Below are positions 35,220 to 44,441 of a stretch of 64,000 bases of DNA, one piece after another. The notes under the pieces were generated by a model. That model saw only the letters and a program-made list of their open reading frames with translations. It was not told the origin of the DNA and searched no databases. This DNA comes from JAZOTM01 sp045657625. Its GTDB lineage: Bacteria > Bacillota > Clostridia > Lachnospirales > Lachnospiraceae. How positions within the stretch are numbered: position 1 is the stretch's first letter; every line of letters begins with the position of its first letter. Position numbers and translations under genes: made by a program. The stretch covers positions 124,001 through 188,000 of the forward strand of contig JAZOTM010000030.1 in assembly GCA_045657625.1 (NCBI GenBank), written 5' to 3'.

Positions 35220-36263
35220 ATGGGAATTATTTTAGCAATTCTGATTTTTAGTGCAATCGTATTGTTTCATGAATATGGACATTTTTTAGTTGCAAAAAAA
35301 TGTGACGTACAAGTCAATGAATTTATGATTGGACTTGGACCGAAACTGGTGGGTATTCAAAGAGGGGAAACCTTGTTTTCCATTCATTTGTTGCCCTTTG
35401 GTGGAGCGTGTGTCATGGAAGGAGAAGAATCCGGCAGTGACAATCCAAGAGCTTTTCATAAAAAAAGTGCATGGCAAAGATTGGCCATTGCCTTTGCAGG
35501 ACCGTTTTTCAATATGATTTTGGCCTTTGTGCTTTCCGTGATTTTACTTGCCATGATTGGTGTAGATAAGCCTGTAATCGCAAATGTGTTAGAGGATTAT
35601 CCGGCAGCAGAAGCCGGTTTGGAAGCCGGGGATGTGATTACCAAAATCAACCACAAATCCATTCATTTTTACCGGGAAGTTTCTTTGTATCTTCTGTTAC
35701 ATGGAGATGAAACTTTGACCGTGACTTATGAAAGAGATGGAGAGACTTATACAACAGTGATCACGCCGAAGTTGGATGAGGAATCCGGCAATTACTATAT
35801 GGGCGTGCAATTTTCCGGTACCTATGAAAAAGTGGGAGTGGTGGAAACCATTTCTGCAGGCTTCCATTATGTGGAATATTATATTTGGTACACAGTGGAG
35901 AGCTTAAAAATGATTTTTACGGGAAGCGTCAGTGTCAATGATATGTCGGGCCCTGTAGGAATCGTTCAGACCATTGGAGAGACTTATACAGAAAGTAAGG
36001 CATCCGGTGGTTGGTATTATGTCATTGTTAATATGCTGAATATCAGTGTGCTATTGTCTGCGAATCTTGGAATTATGAATTTGCTTCCGATTCCGGGTTT
36101 GGATGGCGGACGTATTTTATTTAATATCATTGAAATTATTCGAAGAAAACAGATCCCGGCAGACAAGGAAGGCTTTGTGCATATGATTGGTATTGCCGTT
36201 TTGATGCTTTTGATGTTTGTAATCTTATTTAATGATATTCGAAAGATTATTTTTGGAATCTAA
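35220..36263 (+). CDS. rseP: RseP-type site-2 membrane metalloprotease
   Basis: A 347-residue membrane protein with the zinc-binding HEYGH (H17-E18-H21, in FHEYGHFLVAKK). A PDZ domain spans about 115-190 (EAGLEAGDVITKINHKSIHF). The second active-site segment NLLPIPGLDGGRILF lies near residue 290. It performs regulated intramembrane proteolysis, typically of anti-sigma factors or signal-peptide remnants. It starts one base after the dxr stop. Length and order match the family (RasP in Bacillus). Confidence 0.95.
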   Translation: MGIILAILIFSAIVLFHEYGHFLVAKKCDVQVNEFMIGLGPKLVGIQRGETLFSIHLLPFGGACVMEGEESGSDNPRAFHKKSAWQRLAIAFAGPFFNMILAFVLSVILLAMIGVDKPVIANVLEDYPAAEAGLEAGDVITKINHKSIHFYREVSLYLLLHGDETLTVTYERDGETYTTVITPKLDEESGNYYMGVQFSGTYEKVGVVETISAGFHYVEYYIWYTVESLKMIFTGSVSVNDMSGPVGIVQTIGETYTESKASGGWYYVIVNMLNISVLLSANLGIMNLLPIPGLDGGRILFNIIEIIRRKQIPADKEGFVHMIGIAVLMLLMFVILFNDIRKIIFGI

Positions 36264-36272
36264 GGAGTCTTT

Positions 36273-37328
36273 ATGGAACGTAGAAAAAGTAAAGAAATAA
36301 CAATTGGAAATAAGAAGATTGGTGGGAATCACTCCATTAAAATTCAGTCCATGACCAATACCAAAACAACGGATGTGAAGGGAACGGTAGCTCAGATTCA
36401 GGCATTAACCGCCGTGGGTTGCGACATTATCCGTTGTGCCGTTCCAAATATGGAAGCAGCAAAGGCGCTTGCGGAAATAAAAAAAGAAATTACCATTCCA
36501 TTGGTGGCAGATATCCATTTTGATTATCGTTTGGCTATTGCTGCCATGGAAAATGGTGCAGATAAGATTCGTATTAACCCGGGAAATATTGGAGCCAAGG
36601 AACGCATTCAATGTGTCATTGATTGTGCCAAGGAACGGAATATTCCCATTCGTGTTGGTGTAAACAGCGGTTCTTTGGAAAAAGAATTGGTGGCAAAATA
36701 TCAGGGCGTAACAGCTGAGGGATTGGTGGAAAGCGCCTTGGACAAGGTACATCTCATTGAAGATATGGGTTATGACAATTTGGTTATCAGTATCAAATCT
36801 TCGGATGTTATGATGTGTGTAAAGGCCCATGAGTTGATTGCCAATCAAACAGAGTATCCGTTGCATGTGGGAATCACAGAGGCTGGTACTTTGATTAGCG
36901 GCAATATCAAGTCCTCCGTAGGCTTGGGCTTGATTTTGGGACAGGGTATTGGAGATACCATACGTGTTTCTCTGACCGGAGATCCTTTGGAGGAAATCAA
37001 GTCTGCAAAGTTGATTTTAAAGACCTTGGGACTTCGATCCGGTGGAATTGAAGTGGTATCCTGTCCAACCTGCGGCAGAACACAGATTGACCTAATTAGT
37101 TTGGCCAATAAAGTAGAAAATATGGTGAGTGACATTGATAAGCCACTGAAGGTGGCTGTTATGGGCTGCATCGTAAACGGCCCGGGAGAAGCAAAGGAAG
37201 CGGATCTTGGAATTGCCGGCGGTGTACAGGAAGGTCTTTTGATCAAAAGAGGAGAGGTTGTGAAGAAACTTCCGGAAGACCAGTTGTTAGATGCCCTTCG
37301 TGAAGAAATATTACATTGGGGTGAGTAA
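36273..37328 (+). CDS. ispG: 4-hydroxy-3-methylbut-2-en-1-yl diphosphate synthase
   Basis: A 351-residue iron-sulfur protein: MERRKSKEITIGNKKIGGNH at the N-terminus, a TIM-barrel part (SMTNTKTTDV, VADIHFDYRLAIAAMENGAD, KIRINPGNIG) and the C-terminal cluster ligands in VVSCPTCGRTQIDL and VMGCIVNGPGEAKEAD. It catalyses the penultimate step of the MEP pathway. AAGGAG ribosome site. This is the compact bacterial form. Confidence 0.97.
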   Translation: MERRKSKEITIGNKKIGGNHSIKIQSMTNTKTTDVKGTVAQIQALTAVGCDIIRCAVPNMEAAKALAEIKKEITIPLVADIHFDYRLAIAAMENGADKIRINPGNIGAKERIQCVIDCAKERNIPIRVGVNSGSLEKELVAKYQGVTAEGLVESALDKVHLIEDMGYDNLVISIKSSDVMMCVKAHELIANQTEYPLHVGITEAGTLISGNIKSSVGLGLILGQGIGDTIRVSLTGDPLEEIKSAKLILKTLGLRSGGIEVVSCPTCGRTQIDLISLANKVENMVSDIDKPLKVAVMGCIVNGPGEAKEADLGIAGGVQEGLLIKRGEVVKKLPEDQLLDALREEILHWGE

Positions 37329-37330
37329 GT

Positions 37331-40300
37331 ATGGAGAAAGATTTTTTCTCTGTTTTTCCAAGTCTACAGATTTCGGAAGAACTTCGCAAACAATTTCAAA
37401 ATGTGGAAATCGAAAAATTGTCATTGAAGCAGGATCGTTCCTTGCTTCGGATTTCCATTTGCAGCAATCGTTTGATTCATAAAAAATATATTTATTCTAT
37501 GCAGGATACGATTAGAGAGCAGATCTTTTCGAAGTTTGGGACCCGTGTGGCCATTTTGGAAAAGTATCAGCTCTCTAGTCAGTATACCCCGGAAACCCTA
37601 TTATCCGTGTATGAGGACAGTATTTATACGGAATTGAAAAACTACAATCCCATTTTGTTTAATCTTTATCGAAAAGCAGATAAGATTTTTGAAGATGAGA
37701 CCCATTTACGCTTAGTGGTTACCAAGAATGTCATTATCGAAGAACTGGTACAGGAACTGACGCGTATTCTGGAAAAAGTGGTTTGTGAGCGCTGTGGCCT
37801 GCAACTTTTGGTACAGGTGGATTTTAAGGAAGCAGAAGAAAGTAAATTGCGTAAAAATTCCGATTACAAGATTCGCCAGGAAGTAGATGCCATTGTTAGC
37901 CGTATTGCGGATGCGGCAGAAGCAGAAGAGCAAGAAGTCGAGAAACAGCCGGAAGAAAAAAAGAAAGAAAAGGAACCGGCGAAGGAAAAGACTTTCCAAA
38001 AGGGGTACCAAAAGAAACCCTTTCAAAAGGGCGGCGGAGAATATCGCGGTGGCGGCTTAAAACGTGGCGATGCTCCGGATTTGTTGTATGGACGTGATTT
38101 TGATGAGGAAGCCTTGTCTATCGCTAAAATTGAGGGAGAAATTGGGGATATTACGGTACGAGGTAAGGTATTATCCTTTGATACCAGAGATATTCGAAAT
38201 GAAAGAACCATTGTCAGTTTTGCCATTACGGATTTCACAGATTCCATTATGACAAAATTGTTTATTCGTACCGAGGATGTAAAGGAACTTTCCAAATCCA
38301 TTTATCCGGGGGCTTTTGTAAAAATCAAGGCAGTTCCGGTATTGGATAAATTTGACCATGAACTTACCCTGGGATCCGTATGGGGCATTAAGAGTATTAA
38401 GGACTTTACGGAAAGCAGATTAGATACAGCAGCAGAAAAACGTGTAGAACTTCATTGTCATACGAAAATGAGTGATATGGACGGCGTTTCTGATGTCAAA
38501 GATATTATTGCCCAGGCAGCAGCTTGGGGACATAAGGCCATTGCCATCACGGACCATGGAAATGTAGAGGCCTTTCCGGTGGCAAATCATTCCATTCCAA
38601 AGGGTTCTGACATCAAAGTGATTTATGGTGTAGAGGCCTATCTTGTGGATGATACCCGTGGATTAATTCAAAATCCAAAGGGACAGACCTTGCAGGATAC
38701 CTTTGTGGTTTTTGATATCGAGACCACGGGATTTAGCCCAGTGACCTGTAAAATTATTGAAATTGGTGCCGTAAAGGTAGTCGGTGGAAAAATTGTTGAG
38801 CGGTTTTCAACCTTTGTGAATCCGAAGGTACCGATTCCTTATCGCATTCAGGATTTGACCAGCATCAATGATGAGATGGTGAAGGATGCTCCGGAAATTC
38901 AAGAGGTTTTGCCGCAGTTTATGGAATTCTGTGGAGACGCTATTATGGTGGCGCATAATGCACAGTTTGATATGAGCTTTATCAAGAAGTATTGCAAGGA
39001 TTTTGATATCCCTTGTAATCCAACTATTGCGGATACCGTTACGTTGGCGCATTTCCTTTTGCCACATCTAAAGAAATACAAGTTGGATAACGTGGCGAAG
39101 GCGGTGAATGTGAGTCTGGAGCACCATCACAGAGCGGTGGATGATGCGGCTTGTACGGCAGATATTTTTGTGAAATTTGTGGAAATGTTGCATGCCAGAG
39201 GGTTGGATACCATTGAGGATGTCAATGAAGCAGCAAAATCCAGCAAGGATGATGTAAAGAAACAAAATACCTATCATGCCATTATTTTAGCGACCAACGA
39301 AATTGGACGTGTAAATTTATACCGTTTGATTTCCAAATCGCATATTGAATATTTTAATAAGAGACCCCGTATTCCGAAGAGTGAATTTATTGAGCACAGA
39401 GAAGGACTCTTAATCGGTTCGGCCTGCGAAGCCGGGGAATTGTATCAGGCGATTTTATTTGGTAGACCGGAGGAAGAGATTGCCCGATTGGTCAACTTTT
39501 ATGATTACCTAGAGATTCAGCCTATTGGAAACAATGCCTTTATGGTAGAAGGACCCAATACCGATAAGTATCCGGTGGATACCATTGAGGACTTAAAGGA
39601 AATCAATCGTAAAATTGTAAAGTTGGGAGAAGAATTCCATAAACTGGTGGTGGCAACCTGTGACGTGCATTTCCTAAATCCGGAGGATGCACTTTATCGA
39701 CAGATTATTCAAGCAGGTATGAAATATCAGGATGCGGATCGGCAAGCCCCTTTGTACTTACATACCACAGAGGAAATGCTGAAGGAATTTGAATATCTGG
39801 GAAGCGAGAAAGCGGAAGAGGTGGTAATTACCAACACCAATAAAATCGCAGATATGTGTGAACGTATTTCACCGGTGCGTCCGGATAAGGCTCCGCCGGT
39901 TATCCCAAATTCCGATGAGATGCTTCGAAAGATTTGTTACACCAAGGCCCATGAAATGTATGGAGAGGAATTGCCTTATGTGGTAGAAGAGCGTTTGGAG
40001 CGTGAGTTGAAATCCATCATTGGTAACGGCTATGCGGTTATGTATATCATTGCGCAGAAGTTGGTGTGGAAGTCCAACGAGGATGGATATTTGGTAGGTT
40101 CCAGAGGTTCGGTAGGATCCTCTTTTGCGGCGACGATGTCCGGTATTACCGAGGTAAATCCGCTACATGCCCACTACTATTGTGAACATTGTCACTACTC
40201 GGATTTTGATTCGCCGGAAGTCCGTGCGTTTGATGGGCGAAGCGGTTGTGATATGCCGGATAAGATTTGCCCTAATTGCGGGCAACCTTTAAAGAAGGAT

Positions 40301-41809
40301 GGGTTTGATATTCCGTTTGAAACCTTCCTGGGATTTAAGGGAGACAAGGAACCGGATATCGACTTAAACTTTTCCGGAGACTATCAGGCCAAGGCCCATG
40401 CTTATACGGAAGTTATTTTCGGATACAAGCAAACCTTCCGTGCCGGTACCATTGGTACTTTGGCGGATAAAACGGCCTATGGTTATGTAAAAAATTATTT
40501 TGAAGAACGAGGAAAGAGTAAACGCGATTGTGAAATCAATCGTATTGTTGGCGGTTGTGTGGGAATTCGTCGTACCACCGGGCAGCATCCGGGCGGTATT
40601 GTGGTATTACCGGTGGGAGAGGATATTAACTCCTTTACACCGATACAGAAACCGGCCAATGATATGGAAACCGAGACGGTAACCACTCATTTTGAATACC
40701 ATTCCATTGACCACAACTTGTTGAAGTTGGATATTCTGGGACACGACGATCCGACCATGATTCGTATGCTGGAGGATTTGACGGGACTCAATGCCCAGGA
40801 GATTCCTTTGGACGACAAAAAGGTCATGTCCCTATTCCAGAACACGGAAGCCCTTGGTATTTCTCCGGATGATATTGGAGGCTGTAAGCTGGGAGCTTTG
40901 GGAATTCCGGAATTTGGCACGGACTTTGCTATGGGCATGTTGATTGATACCAATCCCCAGGAATTTTCGGATTTGATTCGAATCGCCGGTCTTTCTCATG
41001 GTACGGACGTATGGTTGGGAAATGCCCAGACCTTGATCAAAGAAGGAAAGGCAACGATTTCGACTGCTATTTGTACCCGTGATGATATTATGATTTATCT
41101 CATTGGTATGGGCCTAGATCCGGAGGAATCCTTTAAAATCATGGAAAATGTTCGAAAGGGTGTCATTGCCAAGGGCAAATGTGATAAGTGGCCGGAGTGG
41201 AAAAAAGATATGATTGATCATGGGGTACCGGATTGGTATATTTGGTCCTGTGAAAAGATTAAGTACATGTTCCCGAAGGCCCATGCAGCAGCTTACGTTA
41301 TGATGGCTTGGCGTATTGCTTATTGCAAGGTATATTATCCATTGGCCTATTATGCAGCTTATTTTTCCATTCGTGCGAAGGGCTTCAACTACGAACTGAT
41401 GTGTTTGGGAGAAGCTACGTTGAAAAACAATATTGAAAAATATCGTCGTATGGAAAAAGAAGGTACCTTGAGTAACAAGCAGGAAGACGAGCTTTACTGC
41501 ATGCGTATTGTAGAGGAAATGTATGCCCGTGGCTATGAATTTATGCCGATTGATATTTATCGCGGAGATGCAAAGTATTTCCAGGTAATTGATGGAAAAC
41601 TGATGCCGTCCTTTGGCTCGATTGCCGGTATGGGTGAAAATGCAGCTTTCCAGGTACAGGAGGGAGCCAAGGGTGGTGAATATCTGTCTCGAGATGACTT
41701 TAGACAGAGAACCAGAGTGAATAATACGGTGATTGAAAAAATGGATGAAATGGGTCTCTTTGGAGATTTGCCTGCATCCAACCAGTTATCCCTCTTTGAT
41801 TTGGTTTAA
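37331..41809 (+). CDS. polC: DNA polymerase III PolC-type alpha subunit
   Basis: A 1492-residue Gram-positive replicase. An N-terminal region (about 1-220) ends in a Lys/Glu/Gly-rich linker. It is followed by an OB-fold (about 255-345, EGEIGDITVRGKVLSFDTRD), a PHP domain (VELHCHTKMSDMDGVSD) split by the inserted DEDD 3'-5' exonuclease (FVVFDIETTGFSPVTCKIIE, VAHNAQFDMSFI, HHRAVDDAACTADIF), and the polymerase core. Core motifs are SRGSVGSSFAATMSGITEV, PDIDLNFSGDYQAKAH and TTGQHPGGIVVLP. It is the essential chromosomal replicase. It starts two bases after the ispG stop with GGGGTGAG upstream. Confidence 0.97.
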   Translation: MEKDFFSVFPSLQISEELRKQFQNVEIEKLSLKQDRSLLRISICSNRLIHKKYIYSMQDTIREQIFSKFGTRVAILEKYQLSSQYTPETLLSVYEDSIYTELKNYNPILFNLYRKADKIFEDETHLRLVVTKNVIIEELVQELTRILEKVVCERCGLQLLVQVDFKEAEESKLRKNSDYKIRQEVDAIVSRIADAAEAEEQEVEKQPEEKKKEKEPAKEKTFQKGYQKKPFQKGGGEYRGGGLKRGDAPDLLYGRDFDEEALSIAKIEGEIGDITVRGKVLSFDTRDIRNERTIVSFAITDFTDSIMTKLFIRTEDVKELSKSIYPGAFVKIKAVPVLDKFDHELTLGSVWGIKSIKDFTESRLDTAAEKRVELHCHTKMSDMDGVSDVKDIIAQAAAWGHKAIAITDHGNVEAFPVANHSIPKGSDIKVIYGVEAYLVDDTRGLIQNPKGQTLQDTFVVFDIETTGFSPVTCKIIEIGAVKVVGGKIVERFSTFVNPKVPIPYRIQDLTSINDEMVKDAPEIQEVLPQFMEFCGDAIMVAHNAQFDMSFIKKYCKDFDIPCNPTIADTVTLAHFLLPHLKKYKLDNVAKAVNVSLEHHHRAVDDAACTADIFVKFVEMLHARGLDTIEDVNEAAKSSKDDVKKQNTYHAIILATNEIGRVNLYRLISKSHIEYFNKRPRIPKSEFIEHREGLLIGSACEAGELYQAILFGRPEEEIARLVNFYDYLEIQPIGNNAFMVEGPNTDKYPVDTIEDLKEINRKIVKLGEEFHKLVVATCDVHFLNPEDALYRQIIQAGMKYQDADRQAPLYLHTTEEMLKEFEYLGSEKAEEVVITNTNKIADMCERISPVRPDKAPPVIPNSDEMLRKICYTKAHEMYGEELPYVVEERLERELKSIIGNGYAVMYIIAQKLVWKSNEDGYLVGSRGSVGSSFAATMSGITEVNPLHAHYYCEHCHYSDFDSPEVRAFDGRSGCDMPDKICPNCGQPLKKDGFDIPFETFLGFKGDKEPDIDLNFSGDYQAKAHAYTEVIFGYKQTFRAGTIGTLADKTAYGYVKNYFEERGKSKRDCEINRIVGGCVGIRRTTGQHPGGIVVLPVGEDINSFTPIQKPANDMETETVTTHFEYHSIDHNLLKLDILGHDDPTMIRMLEDLTGLNAQEIPLDDKKVMSLFQNTEALGISPDDIGGCKLGALGIPEFGTDFAMGMLIDTNPQEFSDLIRIAGLSHGTDVWLGNAQTLIKEGKATISTAICTRDDIMIYLIGMGLDPEESFKIMENVRKGVIAKGKCDKWPEWKKDMIDHGVPDWYIWSCEKIKYMFPKAHAAAYVMMAWRIAYCKVYYPLAYYAAYFSIRAKGFNYELMCLGEATLKNNIEKYRRMEKEGTLSNKQEDELYCMRIVEEMYARGYEFMPIDIYRGDAKYFQVIDGKLMPSFGSIAGMGENAAFQVQEGAKGGEYLSRDDFRQRTRVNNTVIEKMDEMGLFGDLPASNQLSLFDLV

Positions 41810-41848
41810 ATTATAAAGAAAAACAAAAGAAATATTAAGAAACTATGG

Positions 41849-41931
41849 GATTCCTAAGATTCCTTTTTCATTAGACGATATAGATATAAATATAGATGTA
41901 CTGTCTAAGATTAAGGATAATCTTAGGAATC
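41849..41931. repeat. Long nested hairpin between polC and flagellin-like gene
   Basis: GATTCCTAAGATT-CCTT (41849-41865) pairs with AAGG-AT-AATCTTAGGAATC (41913-41931), 17 pairs with a two-base bulge. TTAGAC (41871-41876) pairs with GTCTAA (41903-41908) inside. An alternative smaller hairpin, CTAAGATT/AATCTTAG (41905-41912 with 41919-41926), is mutually exclusive. It could be a regulatory switch or a short palindromic element. Confidence 0.65.
41855..41881 (+). promoter_or_regulatory. Possible sigma-28 promoter for the flagellin-like gene
   Basis: TAAG (41855-41858), a 15-base spacer and GACGATAT (41874-41881) resemble the motility consensus TAAA-N15-GCCGATAT with two mismatches. The downstream gene is a flagellin relative and fliA is encoded in this window. 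The site sits within the 5' half of the large hairpin. Confidence 0.5.
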
Positions 41932-41968
41932 TCTTTGCATGGATGCGCATATTTTGGAGGCTATATCG

Positions 41969-42937
41969 ATGGTGATTCAACACAATATGTCAGCCATGTA
42001 TGCTGCGAATCTGCTGAATCGTACCGTGTTTGAGCAGACAAGAGCAGCAGAGATGCTAACCAGTGGCTATAAAATTCCAAACAAAGAAATCGAAGATGCC
42101 GCGGGTCTTACTATTTCCGAAAGAATGAAATGGCAGGTCCGTGGTCTTAGTCGTGCTTCCGCCAATGCGGAGGAAGGCATTTCTTTGATTCAAGTGGCTA
42201 GCGGTGCCTTGGGAGAAATTCATGATAATCTAAAACGGATGCGGGAAATCTATGAGGAGAATTGCGGGGATAATGTGAATTATACAGATCGGGAATCCTT
42301 ATATCAGGAAACCATGAATCTTTATCATCATATTATTGAAATTGCTGAAAACACCTCCTTTCAAGGACATTACATTTTATCCGGCGAAAACAGCGGAGCC
42401 AATGAGGGTGTTTCTTATATGGCACAAAGAACCGGATTTGCAGGAAATGGCGTAAAGATAACGATTCCGAATTGTTCTCCGGAAACCGTAGGAGACCTGG
42501 GGGAAGAATATCAGCTGTTTTACGGTACGGTGCATTTCCCGGATGGAAGTGAATTGCATCATTTTGGATTACAGGAATTATTAACAAACACCAGTCAGGA
42601 TGTTTCCCATGTGGCATTTTTAAACCCGGAGGGAACGGAAATTTCAGAGTATTATACCATGATGGCCATTCCGAATTCGGATATTACGTTCCAGGTATAT
42701 GATGCGTCGATTGACGGCGTGGCAGAACTCCGTCGAAATCTGGCACAGATCAGAAAACAACTGGAAGCTTCCATGGAATCCTACCGTCCTTTGGAAAGAG
42801 AGGAGACGGAAGAGGCAGCAGAGCTTTCCGAAGCCATGGTCTTTTCTTCTAAAGCAAACATTGCAGAAAATGCCAGAGAAGCTATGATGTCTCAGTCGCG
42901 TATTCAGGCAGCCAGCGTCATGCAGTTATTGAAATAG
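41969..42937 (+). CDS. Divergent flagellin-family protein
   Basis: A 322-residue protein from ATG 41969 (TTGGAGG eight bases upstream). An open frame reaches 41939 but lacks a ribosome site. The flagellin N-terminal D0/D1 helices are clear (MVIQHNMSAMYAANLLN, LTSGYKI, DAAGLTISERMKWQVRGLSR, ASANAEEGISLIQVASGAL). So is the C-terminal helix (NAREAMMSQSRIQAASVMQL). The central domain (about 140-240) is short and variable. The usual NRAADDAAGL is changed to NKEIEDAAGL, and the linker before the C-terminal helix is Glu-rich. It may be a minor flagellin or a cap/junction relative rather than the main filament subunit. It lies alone between polC and a reversed gene. Confidence 0.8.
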   Translation: MVIQHNMSAMYAANLLNRTVFEQTRAAEMLTSGYKIPNKEIEDAAGLTISERMKWQVRGLSRASANAEEGISLIQVASGALGEIHDNLKRMREIYEENCGDNVNYTDRESLYQETMNLYHHIIEIAENTSFQGHYILSGENSGANEGVSYMAQRTGFAGNGVKITIPNCSPETVGDLGEEYQLFYGTVHFPDGSELHHFGLQELLTNTSQDVSHVAFLNPEGTEISEYYTMMAIPNSDITFQVYDASIDGVAELRRNLAQIRKQLEASMESYRPLEREETEEAAELSEAMVFSSKANIAENAREAMMSQSRIQAASVMQLLK

Positions 42938-42966
42938 GAATGGAAAAAAAGAAAGATTCGAAAAGA

Positions 42967-42996
42967 AAAAGCCGATGAAGGAATTCATCGGCTTTT
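42967..42996. terminator. Bidirectional terminator between convergent genes
   Basis: AAAAGCCGATGAA (42967-42979) pairs with TTCATCGGCTTTT (42984-42996) around GGAA. Read on the - strand it is followed by a T-rich tract, so it can serve both the flagellin-like gene and the DUF5050-like gene. Confidence 0.85.
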
Positions 42997-43010
42997 ATAT
43001 TACTTAGAAA

Positions 43011-44021
43011 TTATTCTGTTCCGGGATGGAAGGTATCGATTTTGGTTCCGGAGAGTCTGACACGATAGACGGTGTTTTCGTCACTAAAAGCGGAAAAATA
43101 CAGATATTCGCCGGCTACACAAAGATTGGTGTAATTGCCGGAGGAAATCAAGGTTTGTCCGCCACCGGAAAGGGTGCATCGGTATAATCCGGGGTCTTGA
43201 TTGGTCTGATAGAAAATGCCGTTGTCATATACCTGGAAACAGTCAATGCGTTCTTCTACCAAAACTTCTGTGGTCTGGTTGTATAAGTCTGCACGACAAA
43301 GTCGATAGTCTTCATCGATATCCATATAATAGACATAACTTCCGGTCACCACCGGCATCCAAACATTTTGGGTAAGAACCAAGGACTGACTGTCTGTTTC
43401 TGTGTCATAACGATACAGATAGTGGTCATTGTCCATGCCGGAGTAGTAGAGGTATTGGCCTACGGTGCAGCAGGTGTAATAAGGATTGGAGCTGACCTGC
43501 GATAGTTCTGTACCATCTATTTTTACCCGATACAGGGTAGAAGCGGTTTCCTCATCATAATGGATAAAGTAAATATAATTGCCAAGCAGTGCGGAGTAAA
43601 GGGAAGGTGCGTGATCCAAAATCTTTACCTTTTCTCCGTTGTTGCGATTGCATCGAATCAAACTGTTGGTATCTACATTTAAGAATGAGAAGGCGGTGTG
43701 ATCGTCTCCATTGTCTCTCACATAGTAAAGGTAATTTTCATCGGCGTTGATGTAAGAAGGGACGTCATCATTGATCTTTTTTAGGTTTTCTCCACTTGTA
43801 TCCATGGAATACAATTTAAACTCGTCATCCGGGTTCGCAAAATAGATGATGTCACCATATTGGCAAAACATGCCGGAATTGTATAGGTTGGAGATGGTGT
43901 TTCCATTGACATAGGTGTCATTGTATTTGGTAATTGACGCCATATGCTTATACACAAACAAACCAACCACCACGGCGATAAACACTACGATAAAAAGAAT
44001 ACTTTTTATTTTTTGCTTCAT
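43011..44021 (-). CDS. DUF5050-type membrane-anchored beta-propeller protein
   Basis: A 336-residue protein on the - strand. The start is set at 44021 (MKQKIKSILFIVVF), which has AAGGAGG just upstream; the longer frame to 44327 runs through the promoter. It has an N-terminal membrane anchor (about residues 5-25). Repeated blade-like units follow, with patterns such as DENYLYYVRDNGDD, GNYIYFIHYDEE, GQYLYYSGMDNDH and GEYLYFSAFSD, as in the DUF5050 family. It is probably exposed outside the membrane; the ligand is unknown. It is one of only two - strand genes in this window. Confidence 0.75.
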   Translation of the reverse strand: MKQKIKSILFIVVFIAVVVGLFVYKHMASITKYNDTYVNGNTISNLYNSGMFCQYGDIIYFANPDDEFKLYSMDTSGENLKKINDDVPSYINADENYLYYVRDNGDDHTAFSFLNVDTNSLIRCNRNNGEKVKILDHAPSLYSALLGNYIYFIHYDEETASTLYRVKIDGTELSQVSSNPYYTCCTVGQYLYYSGMDNDHYLYRYDTETDSQSLVLTQNVWMPVVTGSYVYYMDIDEDYRLCRADLYNQTTEVLVEERIDCFQVYDNGIFYQTNQDPGLYRCTLSGGGQTLISSGNYTNLCVAGEYLYFSAFSDENTVYRVRLSGTKIDTFHPGTE

Positions 44022-44046
44022 AATGAACCTCCTTCTCCCTAAGAAA

Positions 44047-44075
44047 AGTATATTCTTTTTTTTCCTTTGAATCAA
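44047..44075 (-). promoter_or_regulatory. Sigma-A promoter of the DUF5050-like gene
   Basis: On the - strand: TTGATT, a 17-base spacer and TATACT, ending about 25 bases before the start codon. Confidence 0.7.
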
Positions 44076-44086
44076 GGCGTAGAATC

Positions 44087-44115
44087 TTGCTCCCACAAGG
44101 CTTTTGGGGTAAAAT
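44087..44115 (+). promoter_or_regulatory. Sigma-A promoter of the chorismate mutase gene
   Basis: TTGCTC, a 17-base spacer and TAAAAT, 34 bases before the start codon. It is back-to-back with the promoter of the reversed gene. Confidence 0.6.
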
Positions 44116-44149
44116 TGTAGACAAATAAATGTAGAAATGAGGAGAAAAA

Positions 44150-44425
44150 ATGGCGAAGGATTTGCAAGAGATTCGTGTGGAAATAGATGGAGTTGATCGA
44201 GAACTGATTCGGTTGTTTGAAAAAAGAATGGAATTGGCAAAAGAAGTGGCTCTTTACAAAAAAGAAACGGGAAAACCGATTTTAGATGAAAAGAGAGAAG
44301 CAGAAAAATTGGATGCGGTGGCTGCACTGGCTACGACAGAATACAATCAGAAAGCAGTCAGACAGTTATTTATGGAAATTATGTCCATTAGTCGAGCATA
44401 TCAAAAACTTGTGATAGAACAATAA
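44150..44425 (+). CDS. Chorismate mutase, AroQ type
   Basis: A 91-residue all-helical protein with the AroQ pattern: LQEIRVEIDGVDRELIRLFE, KRMELAKEVALYKKETGKPI (Arg and Lys active-site residues) and the closing helix MEIMSISRAYQKL. It converts chorismate to prephenate for Phe and Tyr synthesis. It is free-standing, without a fused dehydratase. It is followed 16 bases later by the Ppx-like gene, an association without obvious metabolic logic. Confidence 0.88.
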   Translation: MAKDLQEIRVEIDGVDRELIRLFEKRMELAKEVALYKKETGKPILDEKREAEKLDAVAALATTEYNQKAVRQLFMEIMSISRAYQKLVIEQ

Positions 44426-44441
44426 AATCCGGGGGATTGCC

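Noticed and set aside
44022..44327. N-terminal extension of the DUF5050-like gene
   Set aside because: It crosses the divergent promoters and part of the chorismate mutase gene; a strong AAGGAGG marks the start at 44021.
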